Source of the DNA: Peptoniphilus sp. BV3C26
GTDB taxonomy: Bacteria; Bacillota; Clostridia; Tissierellales; Peptoniphilaceae
DNA length: 64,000 nt
NCBI RefSeq assembly: GCF_000478985.1
Contig: NZ_AWXB01000065.1
Span: forward strand, 60,365-124,364
Reading direction: 5' to 3'
Positions 20,101 to 29,191 of this stretch are shown in pieces. The notes under the pieces were generated by a model. It did no database searches, was not told where the DNA came from, and saw only the letters and a list, made by a program, of their open reading frames with translations. Positions within the stretch are counted from its first letter, which is position 1. Each line of letters begins with the position of its first letter. Made by a program: the position numbers and the translations under genes.

Positions 20101-20461
20101 CCAAGTTTGCATAAAATGGCATTTCTTGAATTAATTTATTGGCAAAGGAATGTATTGTAGAAATATTTATTTTATTAAAATTTTCTATCGCATATTTAAT
20201 ATTTTCATTAGGATTTACTTTCTCTAAAAGTTTACTTTGAATTCTCGATCTAAGTTCTTGAGCAGCCTTATTGGTAAAGGTTATGGCCACAATTTCTTGA
20301 GGTTTAAAAATGCCCTTTTCAATTAAATTTGTCATTCTTTCAACTAATAAGTAAGTTTTTCCCGCGCCAGCTCCTGATTCAACTAAAAAGTTTTTATTAA
20401 ATTCTTTTATTAAATTTTCTCTTTTAAGATTTTCGATTTCTAATAATTTATTCATTTCCAT
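17126..20461 (-). CDS. addA: ATP-dependent helicase/nuclease subunit AddA
   Basis: A 1111-residue UvrD-type helicase with a C-terminal nuclease. Walker A is in ESGAGAGKTYL near residue 32, and Walker B is FVDEFQDTDPIQ. Further helicase motifs appear in GDPKQSIYRFRGAD, MNLHKAKGLQG and VAATRAE. The RecB-family nuclease motif is GRIDLLVIKDNIYTVYDYKTD. AddAB processes double-strand breaks for RecA loading. Its ATG overlaps the addB stop by one base (TAATG). The length is slightly below the usual 1200 or so. Confidence 0.95.
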   Translation of the reverse strand: MEMNKLLEIENLKRENLIKEFNKNFLVESGAGAGKTYLLVERMTNLIEKGIFKPQEIVAITFTNKAAQELRSRIQSKLLEKVNPNENIKYAIENFNKINISTIHSFANKLIQEMPFYANLGLNFNVKEDEDYDSYLLSIYKKFIERDLKTYIKESQLKIFEKAENKKIILGQISKFILNQNTEFPNYFDDNTKIYFIEELLKDSYEIIDKINKFIKDLKVDTSVYRSDFLKNLQELNLYKNNNSYGNFLKSIFDFWVFMQNEKIIESPFTKVKYKANDDIKNKVKDSTIIQGAIRCELNEKIRLYLNNLYGGFVGASEGFSKFIDEFVSGDYKTLSNDDLVRLALKIVEDYQSRMYLQSKYKYFFVDEFQDTDPIQTKFILAFCSKDEGNLKNKNFSDFTLKDQALFLVGDPKQSIYRFRGADLNNYEKVKNIFENQTNSEFIILDKSFRFDDELASEIFDIYKNDFETPTGPYNLKLNNILTNGKNSALMGIYYPTLDFDLEFLLSLITDQDLKLFLNKIYDEEKNDCFSNLFINFLIRRESFIKDNLKELEDFKIQKNIEDINLEKLFKNKAFKGNKDSLFVSVGFFINYLVETQNIKEKDILVLTRTNSGAEEMSGILYALGYDIDTSTNSKYFNFPSIKNAYNFYKFLIDQNNKNFLRMLRGLFKIDDIKAFEIKKYLLENNFLDLLEKKKFLEEKEIEFIFSYLNYNKVSLSAALRAMELDFESFTDGTVREKEYETFISFMEKLLNKDLSFKDYKNYSGNILKTDNIEKLRVMNLHKAKGLQGKFVIIIGESALKEEKSGYFDREKNQGYVDFSSNNKLIKRYQVPSYDNPEIELLDRSESKKENIRLNYVAATRAESALFVFDLYEVYKEIFKFGKPYLYKISKGKNKGINKKSEFVKDICSYKFNFTEEPQKDKKIKNTFYKNDELILRPHGSWYGTIFHRLMELSVNDYLRKEIPDFKINLRLAIGEFLFDKDLNNEKDFIKLNLEADNFSENIEKIYSYVEETIKKSYENIFPQLVSIFKDADKIYTEVPFTIFEEKYIRGRIDLLVIKDNIYTVYDYKTDLLGEEANYKYEDQLNFYKSAVEKIFKVERRNIKTKIINCN

Positions 20462-22861
20462 TAAAGCACCAAATAATTTTCACTAAAGCTTATTGCCTTT
20501 TCTATTTCTGATTTGTCCTTTTTCAGATTCTCATACTTTCCTGATAAACCAGCCATTTTTTCTGGTTTAACGAAACCATATTCATTTACAAAATCAAAAA
20601 GCAATTCTAAGTTTTTTTCCGTTTCTTCAAAATCTCCACAAGGCTCATATATTTCCCTATTTTTTATAAAATGATACTGACATGTAATATCTTTTGAAAA
20701 AAACTTTTCTAAGACTTTTTTATATATAAAGTCCTGTATAAGTCTGTTTTTATTGTCCATATCTTTTATTAATTTGCTGTTGCCTGTTTTATAATCAATT
20801 AAAACCATTTGATCTTCTAATAAATCCAACCTATCAATTGATCCTTTAACCTTAATTTTATATTTTCCGATTTCTATAGTAACTGGATCTTTACATAAAG
20901 ACTCTTTTTGTCCGAATCCAAAGCTATATTCTGTTTTATAAAATTTTTCATTTGGATTTTTTTCTATAAAATCTATTAAATAATTTTTAATCATATCCCT
21001 TAAATTATTTTTATAATTTTCAAAGGGTTTTTCCAATCTTTGAGGATATTTTTTTAAATACGGCTCTATATTTTTATTTAAAATATTTTCCACTTGTTCA
21101 AGAGCAAAGAGTGATCCTTTCTCATTAATTTGATCTACAATATTTTTTAAGCTTTCATGAACTATGGAACCTGTTGCGTAAAATGGGAAAATTAAATCTT
21201 CATCAAAGATTTCCTCTTCGTCATCATCTAAATTTAAAATAAATTTATTATAAAAACATTTTGGGCTTAAATTTAATACATTTAAAGATGTAGCTGAAAA
21301 TACAAAATTTTTTAATATTTCTTGAAAATTATTTTCTCTTAATTCCTGAAATTTTTCTTCTAAAGAATCAAAACTATAATAATTTTTTTCTATTTCTGGT
21401 AAATTTAAATTTTGTAAAAAAACAGCTTCTGTATATTTCTCATTTTTTTCATCCACTTGAGGATAAGAGAAATAAATTTTTTCTCCTAAGCTGAAAAAAT
21501 TATTAATTTTATATTTTGCCAAATTGTATTTTGCTGAATTTAATTTTTCCTTTGTTGTAATTTTTTTTGAAATTTTTTCTAATTCTGAATCTCTAATAAC
21601 TGGTGATTCTCCTATTGTTGTTGGAAAAAATTCACTAGCCATTCCCAGAATAAAGGCATATTTTCTTGTAAAAATCCTTTCATCATAAATATTTGAAACT
21701 CTTATAAATGATTCAGTGGCTTTAGAAATATTTAAATTTTCAATTTGAAATTTTAAAAATTCTAAAGCTTCATAAAAGTACAGGTATTTTTCTTTAGAAA
21801 AGCTTGAAATATTTTTTATTAGGTCTACAACCTCTTCTCTAAGATTTAAATATTTTTTTGAAAAAGTTAATAGGTTATTTAAAAAATCCCTAAAATTTAT
21901 TTTTTCTTCTTTTTTTAGCCGGAAGTATATCTACAAGATCTTTTGCAAAATCACTTAAATTTAAATAGTTATTTTTATCCCCTATAAAATCTATATTTAC
22001 ATCTTCATAAATTCTACAAATATTTTTTATTTTTTTATAAAATTTAGGAGAAAAATTACTATCTACAAAAGAAAATATATTTTCGAGAATTTCAATAAGT
22101 TCTACTTCTTTTTCTTTATTGAATTTTATAGGAAGATTTGTAAATAAAAATGATTTTAATATTTCTATGTAGGATGCATCAGTGTATACAATTTCTATAT
22201 CTTTCGGATTTATTTTTTCTTTTATTATTATTTCTAAAAGGTTTAAAACTTCATCTCTCTGAGAAAAGCACTTATAAATTTCAGTTTTTTTCTTATTAAA
22301 TTCATATTTATCAAGCTCAATTGTCTTTACATTTAATAAATTAAGAAGTTTTTCCTCGTAATATCTTAAATCGGTATTTTCTATAATAGCTCTTTCTATT
22401 TGATCATCTTTAAAATTTAAAGCTATTTTAATTGAATCTCCATAATCTATTCCCTTATGCTTTTCGTTATAAAGTTTAAAAATTTTTAAAAAATCTCTAA
22501 GCCTATTGTTGTTAAAGGCTTCTTCTTTATAATTTGTAAGTTTTAATTCTTGGATTAAATTATAAAATTCTTGTGCAAGGCTTAGAGAAATTTGATTTTC
22601 TTTAAAAAATTCAAGTTCTGTATTTTTTAGCAGATCATAAATAAAAAGCACTGATTCAATTTCATTTGAATATTTTTCACCTGATTTAATTATTTCTTCT
22701 ATGGAGAGTTCTTTTACAAGTTTTTTTATATCAATTGGACTTATTAAAAAACTTCCTCCATTTTTTATTGTAAACTCTTCAATTATTGAATCTGCAAAAA
22801 CTGAAGTGTTTCCAATTAATTGTTTTTTGTTGTTTGATTTTAAAAATTCATTTAATTTCAT
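20461..22861 (-). CDS. addB: AddB/RexB-type nuclease subunit, apparently frameshifted
   Basis: Partner of AddA. The frame from ATG 22861 stops after about 323 residues at AKKRRKNKF; coding sense continues in the next frame (RDFLNNLLTFSKKYLN and on) into the well-preserved C-terminus. Dropping one A from the A7 run at about 21911-21917 yields AKKEEKINFRDFLNN and a 799-residue protein. The C-terminal RecB-family nuclease motif is clear (GSIDRLDLLEDQMVLIDYKTG). No Walker A is visible at the N-terminus, and the CxxC-containing Fe-S cysteine cluster of Bacillus AddB is not seen: only an isolated SPKCFYN cysteine remains. It is therefore nearer RexB, and is short for the family. A genuine inactivation is possible but less likely. 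Confidence 0.82.
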
Positions 22862-23810
22862 TGTCAATTTTTCCTAAAGGGTTATTTTCAACGGTTGTTC
22901 TTATTTGTTCATCACTTACATGGGTATAAATTTGAGTTGTTGTTACAGAAACATGCCCGAGAACTTCCTGTAAGGACCTCAAATCTGCATTACCATACCT
23001 ATACATAAGAGTTGCAGCTGTATGTCTTAGTTTGTGGACTGTATATTTATTAGGGTCAAGTCCTGCCTCCAAAATATGTTTTTCAATCATATTTTGTATT
23101 CCCCTATTTCCGATTCTCTTGTTCAATCTGCTTAAAAAAAGTGCCTTATCTTCTACATCAGGTCTTAACTTTAAATAATCATCTAAGGCTTTTATGCAGG
23201 CATCATTTAAGTAAACAGTTCTTTCTTTTTTCCCCTTTCCCATAATTTTTAAACTTTTATCATCCCTTATATCCTCTAAATTTATAGAAGCAAGCTCAGA
23301 TAATCTCATCCCGCAATTTAAAAATAAAGTGGCTATGGCGTAATCTCTATTTTTAAAAAATTCCGATTGTTCACTATGTTTAATTGTATTTAAAAATTTT
23401 ATTGCTTCATCCAATGTCAAAGCTACCGGCAAAGTCTTTTCCAATTTAGGCATATCTATATCTTCTATGGGATTGTGATCTATTACATTTATTTTAACTG
23501 AAAGATAATTAAAAAAAGTTCTTATTGCAGACAATTTTCTGTATTTAGTTCTGTTTGAGTTGTCACGTCTTCTTTCAAGATAAGCGTTAAAAGCATATAA
23601 ATCTGTCTTTTTTATATTTTCTAAAAATTCTACATCTATATCATCTATATCGATAGAGTCAAAATTTTCTTCATTAGCTAAACCTCTTCTTATTTTCATA
23701 AATCTTAAAAAAGTTCGGATATCATAATAATATCCTTCCATAGTTTTTTTCGATAAAGATCTTGTAGATCCAAGATATCCTATAAAATCATCTAATAATG
23801 TGGAAATCAT
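22848..23810 (-). CDS. Tyrosine recombinase, XerC/XerD type
   Basis: A 320-residue integrase-fold recombinase. The SAM-like N-terminal DNA-binding domain spans about 1-110. The catalytic residues are in NCGMRLSELA (Arg), MGKGKKER (Lys), HKLRHTAA (His and Arg), LGHVSVTTTQIYTH (His, and nucleophile Tyr). Xer proteins resolve chromosome dimers at dif, working with FtsK, also in this window. There are no mobile-element hallmarks around it; the conserved operon position before addB supports a housekeeping role. XerC versus XerD cannot be assigned. Confidence 0.87.
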   Translation of the reverse strand: MISTLLDDFIGYLGSTRSLSKKTMEGYYYDIRTFLRFMKIRRGLANEENFDSIDIDDIDVEFLENIKKTDLYAFNAYLERRRDNSNRTKYRKLSAIRTFFNYLSVKINVIDHNPIEDIDMPKLEKTLPVALTLDEAIKFLNTIKHSEQSEFFKNRDYAIATLFLNCGMRLSELASINLEDIRDDKSLKIMGKGKKERTVYLNDACIKALDDYLKLRPDVEDKALFLSRLNKRIGNRGIQNMIEKHILEAGLDPNKYTVHKLRHTAATLMYRYGNADLRSLQEVLGHVSVTTTQIYTHVSDEQIRTTVENNPLGKIDNEIK

Positions 23811-23826
23811 ATTTTCTCCTATTAAA

Positions 23827-23848
23827 AAAACCTGCCATTGGCAGGTTT
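23827..23848 (-). terminator. Terminator after rny
   Basis: The arms AACCTGCC and GGCAGGTT enclose a 3-nt loop; the minus strand continues with seven T. It lies between the rny stop and the xer start. Confidence 0.85.
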
Positions 23849-23853
23849 AGATA

Positions 23854-25386
23854 TTATTTTGCATATTCAACTGCTCTTGTTTCTCTTATGACATTAACTT
23901 TTATTTGTCCAGGAAAATCAAGTTCAGCTTCAACTTGTTTTGCTATATTTCTTGCAGTAACAATAATTTCGGATTCAGAAATCATCTCTGGTTTAACAAT
24001 TATCCTAATTTCTCTTCCAGCTTGAACAGCATATGATTTTTCAATACCTTCATATTCATTTGCTATTTCTTCAAGCTTTTCAAGACGTTTTATATAAGAT
24101 TCAACTGTTTCTCTTCTTGCACCTGGTCTTGCTGCTGATATTGCATCTGCTGCTTGAACTATAACAGCTTCCAATGTACTTGGTTCAACATCATTATGAT
24201 GAGCTTCAATAGTATGGACTACAGATTCAGGTTCTTTATACCTTCTTGCAAGGTCAACCCCCAAGTCAACATGTGGTCCCTCAACTTCATGGTCTATACT
24301 TTTACCAAGATCGTGAAGTAAACCGCCACGTTTAGCAATTTTAACGTCTGCTCCAAGTTCAGAAGCAATTATTCCGGCTATCTGTGCAACTTCAACTGAA
24401 TGCTTTAATACATTTTGCCCATAACTTGTTCTATACTTTAGTCTTCCTAAATACTTTATAAGTTCAGGGTGTAATCCATGTACTCCTGCATCGTATGCTG
24501 CTTGTTCTCCGGATTCCTTAATTGTTACTTCAATTTCTTTCTTAGCACGTTCTACTGTCTCTTCAATTCTAGTTGGGTGAATTCTTCCATCTGAGACGAG
24601 CTTTTCAATTGCAATTCTTGCAACTTCTCTTCTAATAGGATCAAAGCAAGACAAAACTACAGCTTCAGGTGTATCATCAATAATTAAATCAACTCCTGTT
24701 AATGATTCTATAGCTCTTATATTTCTTCCTTCTCTACCGATTATTCTACCTTTCATTTCATCATTTGGCAAAGAAACAACTGAAACAGTGTTCTCTGCAA
24801 CAGTATCTGCTGCACATCTTTGTATAGCTTGTACTATAATATCTCGTGCATATTTTTGAGATTCATCTTTAATTCTAAGTTCATTTTCTCTAATAATTTG
24901 TGCGGATTCATGAACTACATCTTTTTCAAGTTCTGAAAGTAAGATTCTCTTACCCTCTTCAACACTTAGTCCTGAAACTCTTTGAAGTTCCAAATTTCTT
25001 TTTTCAATTAAACTTTCCGCTTCTTCATTTTTAGCTTTAGCTTCTTCAAGTTTACGATTAAGTTTTTCTTCCTTCTTTTCAAGTGAATTAGATTTCTTTT
25101 CAATAGATTCTTCTCTTGCCAATACTCTTGTTTCTAATTGTGAAAGTTCTGCTCGTCTAAGCTTATTTTCGGATTCCACTTCTGCTCTCATTTTGTGAAT
25201 TTCTTCTTTTGCTTCAACTAAAAGTTCTTTTTTCTTTGATTCGGCAGTATGCTCGGCATCAATTACGATTTTATTTGCAATTTCCTCAGCTTTTCCTACT
25301 TTATTTTCAGCAATATACTTTCTTACAAAGTAGCCTAATCCCAAAGAAATAATAGCGCTTAAAAGAATTTTTATTATTTCCGGCAA
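23854..25386 (-). CDS. rny: Ribonuclease Y
   Basis: A 510-residue membrane-tethered endoribonuclease that starts mRNA decay in Gram-positives. It has an N-terminal helix (about residues 4-22), a long coiled coil (about 30-180), a KH domain ([19 protein letters not shown]) and an HD domain with the metal-binding [12 protein letters not shown]. The C-terminus ends [14 protein letters not shown], normal for the family. It is alone between its own promoter (25439-25467) and terminator. Confidence 0.97.
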   Translation of the reverse strand: MPEIIKILLSAIISLGLGYFVRKYIAENKVGKAEEIANKIVIDAEHTAESKKKELLVEAKEEIHKMRAEVESENKLRRAELSQLETRVLAREESIEKKSNSLEKKEEKLNRKLEEAKAKNEEAESLIEKRNLELQRVSGLSVEEGKRILLSELEKDVVHESAQIIRENELRIKDESQKYARDIIVQAIQRCAADTVAENTVSVVSLPNDEMKGRIIGREGRNIRAIESLTGVDLIIDDTPEAVVLSCFDPIRREVARIAIEKLVSDGRIHPTRIEETVERAKKEIEVTIKESGEQAAYDAGVHGLHPELIKYLGRLKYRTSYGQNVLKHSVEVAQIAGIIASELGADVKIAKRGGLLHDLGKSIDHEVEGPHVDLGVDLARRYKEPESVVHTIEAHHNDVEPSTLEAVIVQAADAISAARPGARRETVESYIKRLEKLEEIANEYEGIEKSYAVQAGREIRIIVKPEMISESEIIVTARNIAKQVEAELDFPGQIKVNVIRETRAVEYAK

Positions 25387-25438
25387 TAGCTTAGCACCTC
25401 CATATTAAGTTTTCAAGTTTCTAAAACTTCTACTAAAT

Positions 25439-25467
25439 ATTGTATACGTTTAATAAAGATAAGTCAA
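25439..25467 (-). promoter_or_regulatory. Promoter for rny
   Basis: Minus-strand TTGACT (25462-25467) and TACAAT (25439-25444), spacer 17 nt. This is a near-consensus sigma-A promoter upstream of the rny start. Confidence 0.78.
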
Positions 25468-25487
25468 GAATGCCTATTAAGGCAAAA

Positions 25488-25513
25488 AAAAGAGGAGCCC
25501 TATCTCCTCTTTT
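25488..25513 (-). terminator. Terminator of the BMP/nucleoside ABC operon
   Basis: The arms AAAGAGGAG and CTCCTCTTT enclose a short loop; a T run follows on the minus strand, just after the permease stop. Confidence 0.85.
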
Positions 25514-26458
25514 TTAATTATTTCTTTCATATGGTTTTCCATCTGCACTTGGGGCCTTTACGCTTTTAACAAAAGCTACTAAAACTATAAGAGTTATAAC
25601 ATAAGGCAACATTGCAAGTAAATTGGAATCTACTTTAAATCCTTTAGAACCTAAGAATACAGTAAAACCTTGAGCTGCTCCAAATAATAAACAAGCAAGC
25701 ATTGCTCCTTGAGGTTTCCATCCTCCAAATATCATGGCTGCAAGAGCTATAAATCCTTGACCCGCAATAAGTGTATCTCTGTAATTTGACACTATGGCAA
25801 GAGACATAGACGCTCCTCCTAAGCCAGCTAAAAATCCTGAAGCTAATACGCAAATATATTTTATTTTATAGGCGTTTACTCCTAATGATTCTGCTGCTCT
25901 TGGATGTTCTCCTACTGCTCTTATTCTAAGTCCTAGTTTTGTTTTATATAGTATGAACCAAGTTAAAAATACTAAAGCAAAAGCAATGTAAACAATAATA
26001 TATTGGTTAAAAATGATTGACATTGATTTTGTAAATTCATTTTTAGGTAAACTTTTAAACAAACTTCCAAATACTTTAGGCAATTTATTTTCAAAGGGAA
26101 TTGGCTTTGTTAAAGCAGCTCCATCAAAAAATCTTCTTGATAAAAACAATGACATTCCAGGGCCTATTAAGTTAATTGCTATACCTGAAACAACATGGTC
26201 TGCTGCAAAATGTATGGTTGCTATGGCATGAAGTAATGATAGTAATAAACCGGCAATGCCTCCGCATAAAAATGCAATCCAAGGATTTCCTAAATAATAT
26301 CCAACTGTAGCCCCTATTAAGGCTCCTATGGTCATCATACCTTCAAGACCTATGTTTACTACACCTGAATTTTCACTTAAAACTCCTCCAAGGGCAGCAT
26401 ATATTAAAGGAGCTGAATAAAGAAGAGTAATACTTATAATATTGGCTATATCTATCAT
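25514..26458 (-). CDS. Nucleoside-type ABC transporter permease (second permease)
   Basis: A 314-residue membrane permease of the branched-chain/BMP-nucleoside permease superfamily with about nine helices. Conserved stretches include ALGGVLSENSGVVNIGLEGMM and RAVGEHPRAAESLGVNAYKIK. It is the last gene of lipoprotein-ATPase-permease-permease, the layout of the guanosine transporter NupNOPQ of Bacillus. It overlaps the preceding permease by 4 bp. Nucleosides as substrate are inferred from family and layout. Confidence 0.92.
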   Translation of the reverse strand: MIDIANIISITLLYSAPLIYAALGGVLSENSGVVNIGLEGMMTIGALIGATVGYYLGNPWIAFLCGGIAGLLLSLLHAIATIHFAADHVVSGIAINLIGPGMSLFLSRRFFDGAALTKPIPFENKLPKVFGSLFKSLPKNEFTKSMSIIFNQYIIVYIAFALVFLTWFILYKTKLGLRIRAVGEHPRAAESLGVNAYKIKYICVLASGFLAGLGGASMSLAIVSNYRDTLIAGQGFIALAAMIFGGWKPQGAMLACLLFGAAQGFTVFLGSKGFKVDSNLLAMLPYVITLIVLVAFVKSVKAPSADGKPYERNN

Positions 26459-27579
26459 TTTTTTATCTCCTCTCCATCTAATTTTTCATTTTTGTTTTTT
26501 TTGAAAAATTTTCCTATCATTTCAAGTAGCTTTGGCATAGATATAAATAAAACTATTACACCTATTAAAATACTTATTACCTCAGAAGGAGTATCTAAAG
26601 CACTCGTTAATTTTCCTCCTCCATATTGAAGACCTGCAAAGAGTAAACCTGCTGGAATGCATGCTAAAGGATTATTGCTTGCAATTAAAGAAACTGCCAT
26701 TCCATCAAATCCGTATCCTTGTTGAGCGGCCATTAATGAAATATTAAATGAAACTCCTAAAACGGTGACTGCACCTGCCAGACCAGAGATTGCTCCTGAA
26801 ATAATCATAGAAGTTGCCATATTTCTTTTTACATTTATTCCACCGTATTCAGCGGCATCAGGGCTGAATCCCACTGCTTTTAACTGGTAACCTAAAGTTG
26901 TTCTGTTTAAAATGTACCAAATAATAATTGCAACAATTATAGCAATTAAAATTCCCCAATTTAATGGTGGTCTTAAAAACTGCTTAAGTCCAGGATTTTT
27001 GCTTAAAAATTTTATACCAGCTTCACTTGCCTTCCACTTTCCTAAAACTGTTATTTTTGCTGAATCTAAAATTGAATATGATAAATCACTTTGAGGTTTT
27101 CTCAAAAAAGGAAAACTTAAAATATAATTTGAAAAATAAAAAGCTATCCAGTTTAACATTATTGAAGAAATAACTTCATTTACGTTAAATCTTGCTTTAA
27201 GTATTCCAACTAAGCCACCCCAAACGGCTCCAAAGACAAAACCAACAATTAGGCAAAATATTGGATGTATAATTGGTGGTAGTTTAACTAAATATCCTGC
27301 TAAAACTGCCCCTATGGAACCTATAATATATTGACCTTCAGCACCGATGTTAAATAAGCCTGTTCTAAAAGCAAAGGCTACTGATATCCCTGTTAATATT
27401 ATTGGGACAGCTTTTATTATTGTCCAAGATATATATTGTGGCTTGCCAACTGCTCCAAGAATTACAACCTTATATGCTTCCAGTGGATTTGTTCCGTTTA
27501 TAAGTAAAATAATTGCTCCAAAAAGAAAGCCTAATAATATGGAAACAACAGTATAAAATATCTTAGTTTTTGCTTTCAT
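26455..27579 (-). CDS. Nucleoside-type ABC transporter permease (first permease)
   Basis: A 374-residue permease partner with about nine helices. The first helix starts near residue 8; the family segment FRTGLFNIGAEGQYIIGSIGA is clear, as is AVGFSPDAAEYGGINVKRN, a coupling loop for the ATPase. The C-terminus is a basic tail. It overlaps both neighbours (17 bp with the ATPase gene, 4 bp with the second permease), so the transporter is translated as one unit. Confidence 0.92.
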   Translation of the reverse strand: MKAKTKIFYTVVSILLGFLFGAIILLINGTNPLEAYKVVILGAVGKPQYISWTIIKAVPIILTGISVAFAFRTGLFNIGAEGQYIIGSIGAVLAGYLVKLPPIIHPIFCLIVGFVFGAVWGGLVGILKARFNVNEVISSIMLNWIAFYFSNYILSFPFLRKPQSDLSYSILDSAKITVLGKWKASEAGIKFLSKNPGLKQFLRPPLNWGILIAIIVAIIIWYILNRTTLGYQLKAVGFSPDAAEYGGINVKRNMATSMIISGAISGLAGAVTVLGVSFNISLMAAQQGYGFDGMAVSLIASNNPLACIPAGLLFAGLQYGGGKLTSALDTPSEVISILIGVIVLFISMPKLLEMIGKFFKKNKNEKLDGEEIKK

Positions 27580-29098
27580 CTTGCCCTCCCCCTGCCATTA
27601 AAAGACCTATTTGTTTTTCATCAACGGTTCCGGCTTTAAAGGTATTAACTATTTTTCCACCATATATTACGGCAATTCTATCTGATAAGCTCATAATTTC
27701 ATCCAGCTCAAAAGAAATTAAAAGAACAGCTTTGCCTTCATCTCTTTGAGCAACTAAATATTTGTGAACATATTCAATAGCACCTACATCAAGGCCTCTT
27801 GTAGGCTGAGCTGCTATTAAAACCTCAGGATCATTTGAAATTTCTCTTGCTATAATAACTTTTTGTTGATTACCACCTGATAAAGAGCCCGCTAAATAGT
27901 TTGGATCTCTTGGTCTTATATCAAATTTTTCCGCAAGATCATTAGCGTGGTCATATATATTTTTTCTGTTAAAAATCCCATTTTTTGAAAATTCTTTTTC
28001 GGCAAAATCTTCTAAAATTAAATTGTCAGCAACGCTGAACTCCAGAACCAATCCACGTCTTTGTCTATCTTCAGGAATATTGTACATTCCGGCCTCTTGT
28101 ATTTGTTTAGGCGTGTGGTTTGTTATATCTTTGCCGTCAATTAAAACTTTTCCTGATTCAATCTTTCTAAGGCCTGTTAAGGCTTCTAAAAGTTCACTTT
28201 GACCATTTCCGTCTATTCCAGCAATCCCAAGTATTTCTCCTTGAAACAAATTTAAACTCAGTCCTTTTAATTTTTCAATATTTCTTGAACTTTTCACAAC
28301 AAGATTGTCCACATTAAGTATTAAATCTCCTGGCTCCATTTCTTTTTTATCCACAGTTAATAAAACTTGTCTACCAACCATCATATCAGCCAGTTCTTCT
28401 TCAGACACTTCACTCACATTTACAGTTTCTATTTTTTTGCCACGCCTTATAATCGTGCATCTGTCAGCCATGGCTTTAATTTCTTTTAATTTGTGAGTTA
28501 TAAGTATAATCGTTTTTCCCTGCTTTGAAAGTCCCTTAATAATATCTACAAATTCCTCTATTTCTTGAGGAGTTAAAACAGCAGTAGGTTCATCAAAAAT
28601 TAAAATATCTGCTCCTCTATAGAGAGCTTTTAATATTTCAACCCTTTGTTGCATTCCTACACTAATATTTTCAATTTTTTCATCAGGATTTATAGATAGT
28701 CCATATTTATTTGATATGTCTACAACCTGTTTTTTCGCAGCTTTGTAATCTAATTTAATTCCCTTTGTTGGTTCAATTCCAAGGATAATATTTTCAACAA
28801 CGGTAAAGGGCTCAACTAACATGAAATGTTGGTGAACCATTCCAAGTCCAAGTTTTATTGCATCATTAGGATTTTTTATTTCTTCTTTTTTTCCATTTAC
28901 AAAAATTTCTCCAGCTGTTGCTGTATACATTCCATATAAAATATTCATTAAAGTAGATTTTCCTGCACCGTTTTCTCCAAGAAGTGCATGAATTTCACCT
29001 TTTTTTATTTCTAAATTAATATTATAATTTGCTGTGAAATTTCCAAATTTTTTTGTTATATTCCTCATTTCAACAGCTAAGCCATTAGACTCATTCAA
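27563..29098 (-). CDS. Nucleoside-type ABC transporter ATP-binding protein (double cassette)
   Basis: A 511-residue protein with two ABC domains. The first, at about residues 9-245, has GENGAGKST, the variant signature ISVGMQQRVE and LIFDEPTAVL. The second, at about 262-500, has GIDGNGQSE in the Walker A position, LSGGNQQKV and AAQPTRGLDVGA. The degenerate second Walker A lacking the usual GKST is normal in sugar/nucleoside importers of this class. It is separated from the lipoprotein gene by a terminator hairpin. Confidence 0.94.
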   Translation of the reverse strand: MNESNGLAVEMRNITKKFGNFTANYNINLEIKKGEIHALLGENGAGKSTLMNILYGMYTATAGEIFVNGKKEEIKNPNDAIKLGLGMVHQHFMLVEPFTVVENIILGIEPTKGIKLDYKAAKKQVVDISNKYGLSINPDEKIENISVGMQQRVEILKALYRGADILIFDEPTAVLTPQEIEEFVDIIKGLSKQGKTIILITHKLKEIKAMADRCTIIRRGKKIETVNVSEVSEEELADMMVGRQVLLTVDKKEMEPGDLILNVDNLVVKSSRNIEKLKGLSLNLFQGEILGIAGIDGNGQSELLEALTGLRKIESGKVLIDGKDITNHTPKQIQEAGMYNIPEDRQRRGLVLEFSVADNLILEDFAEKEFSKNGIFNRKNIYDHANDLAEKFDIRPRDPNYLAGSLSGGNQQKVIIAREISNDPEVLIAAQPTRGLDVGAIEYVHKYLVAQRDEGKAVLLISFELDEIMSLSDRIAVIYGGKIVNTFKAGTVDEKQIGLLMAGGGQDESKN

Positions 29099-29157
29099 AG
29101 GATTCGCCTCCTCTCTTTTATATTATAACCTATGAAAGCTTATATTTATATAAAAAA

Positions 29158-29184
29158 ATACCCCTGCATAAGCAAGGGTGTTTT
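29158..29184 (-). terminator. Intercistronic terminator between the BMP lipoprotein and its ATPase
   Basis: Minus-strand arms ACACCCTTGC and GCAGGGGTAT surround a 4-nt loop and are followed by T-rich sequence. Being inside the operon, it probably lets only part of transcription through, giving excess binding protein over transporter. Confidence 0.72.
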
Positions 29185-29191
29185 TATAAAT

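Noticed and set aside
22848..23810. The tyrosine recombinase as an integrase of a mobile element
   Set aside because: It sits in a conserved operon with addB and addA, with no tRNA, direct repeats or phage genes nearby, and it fits Xer length and motifs.
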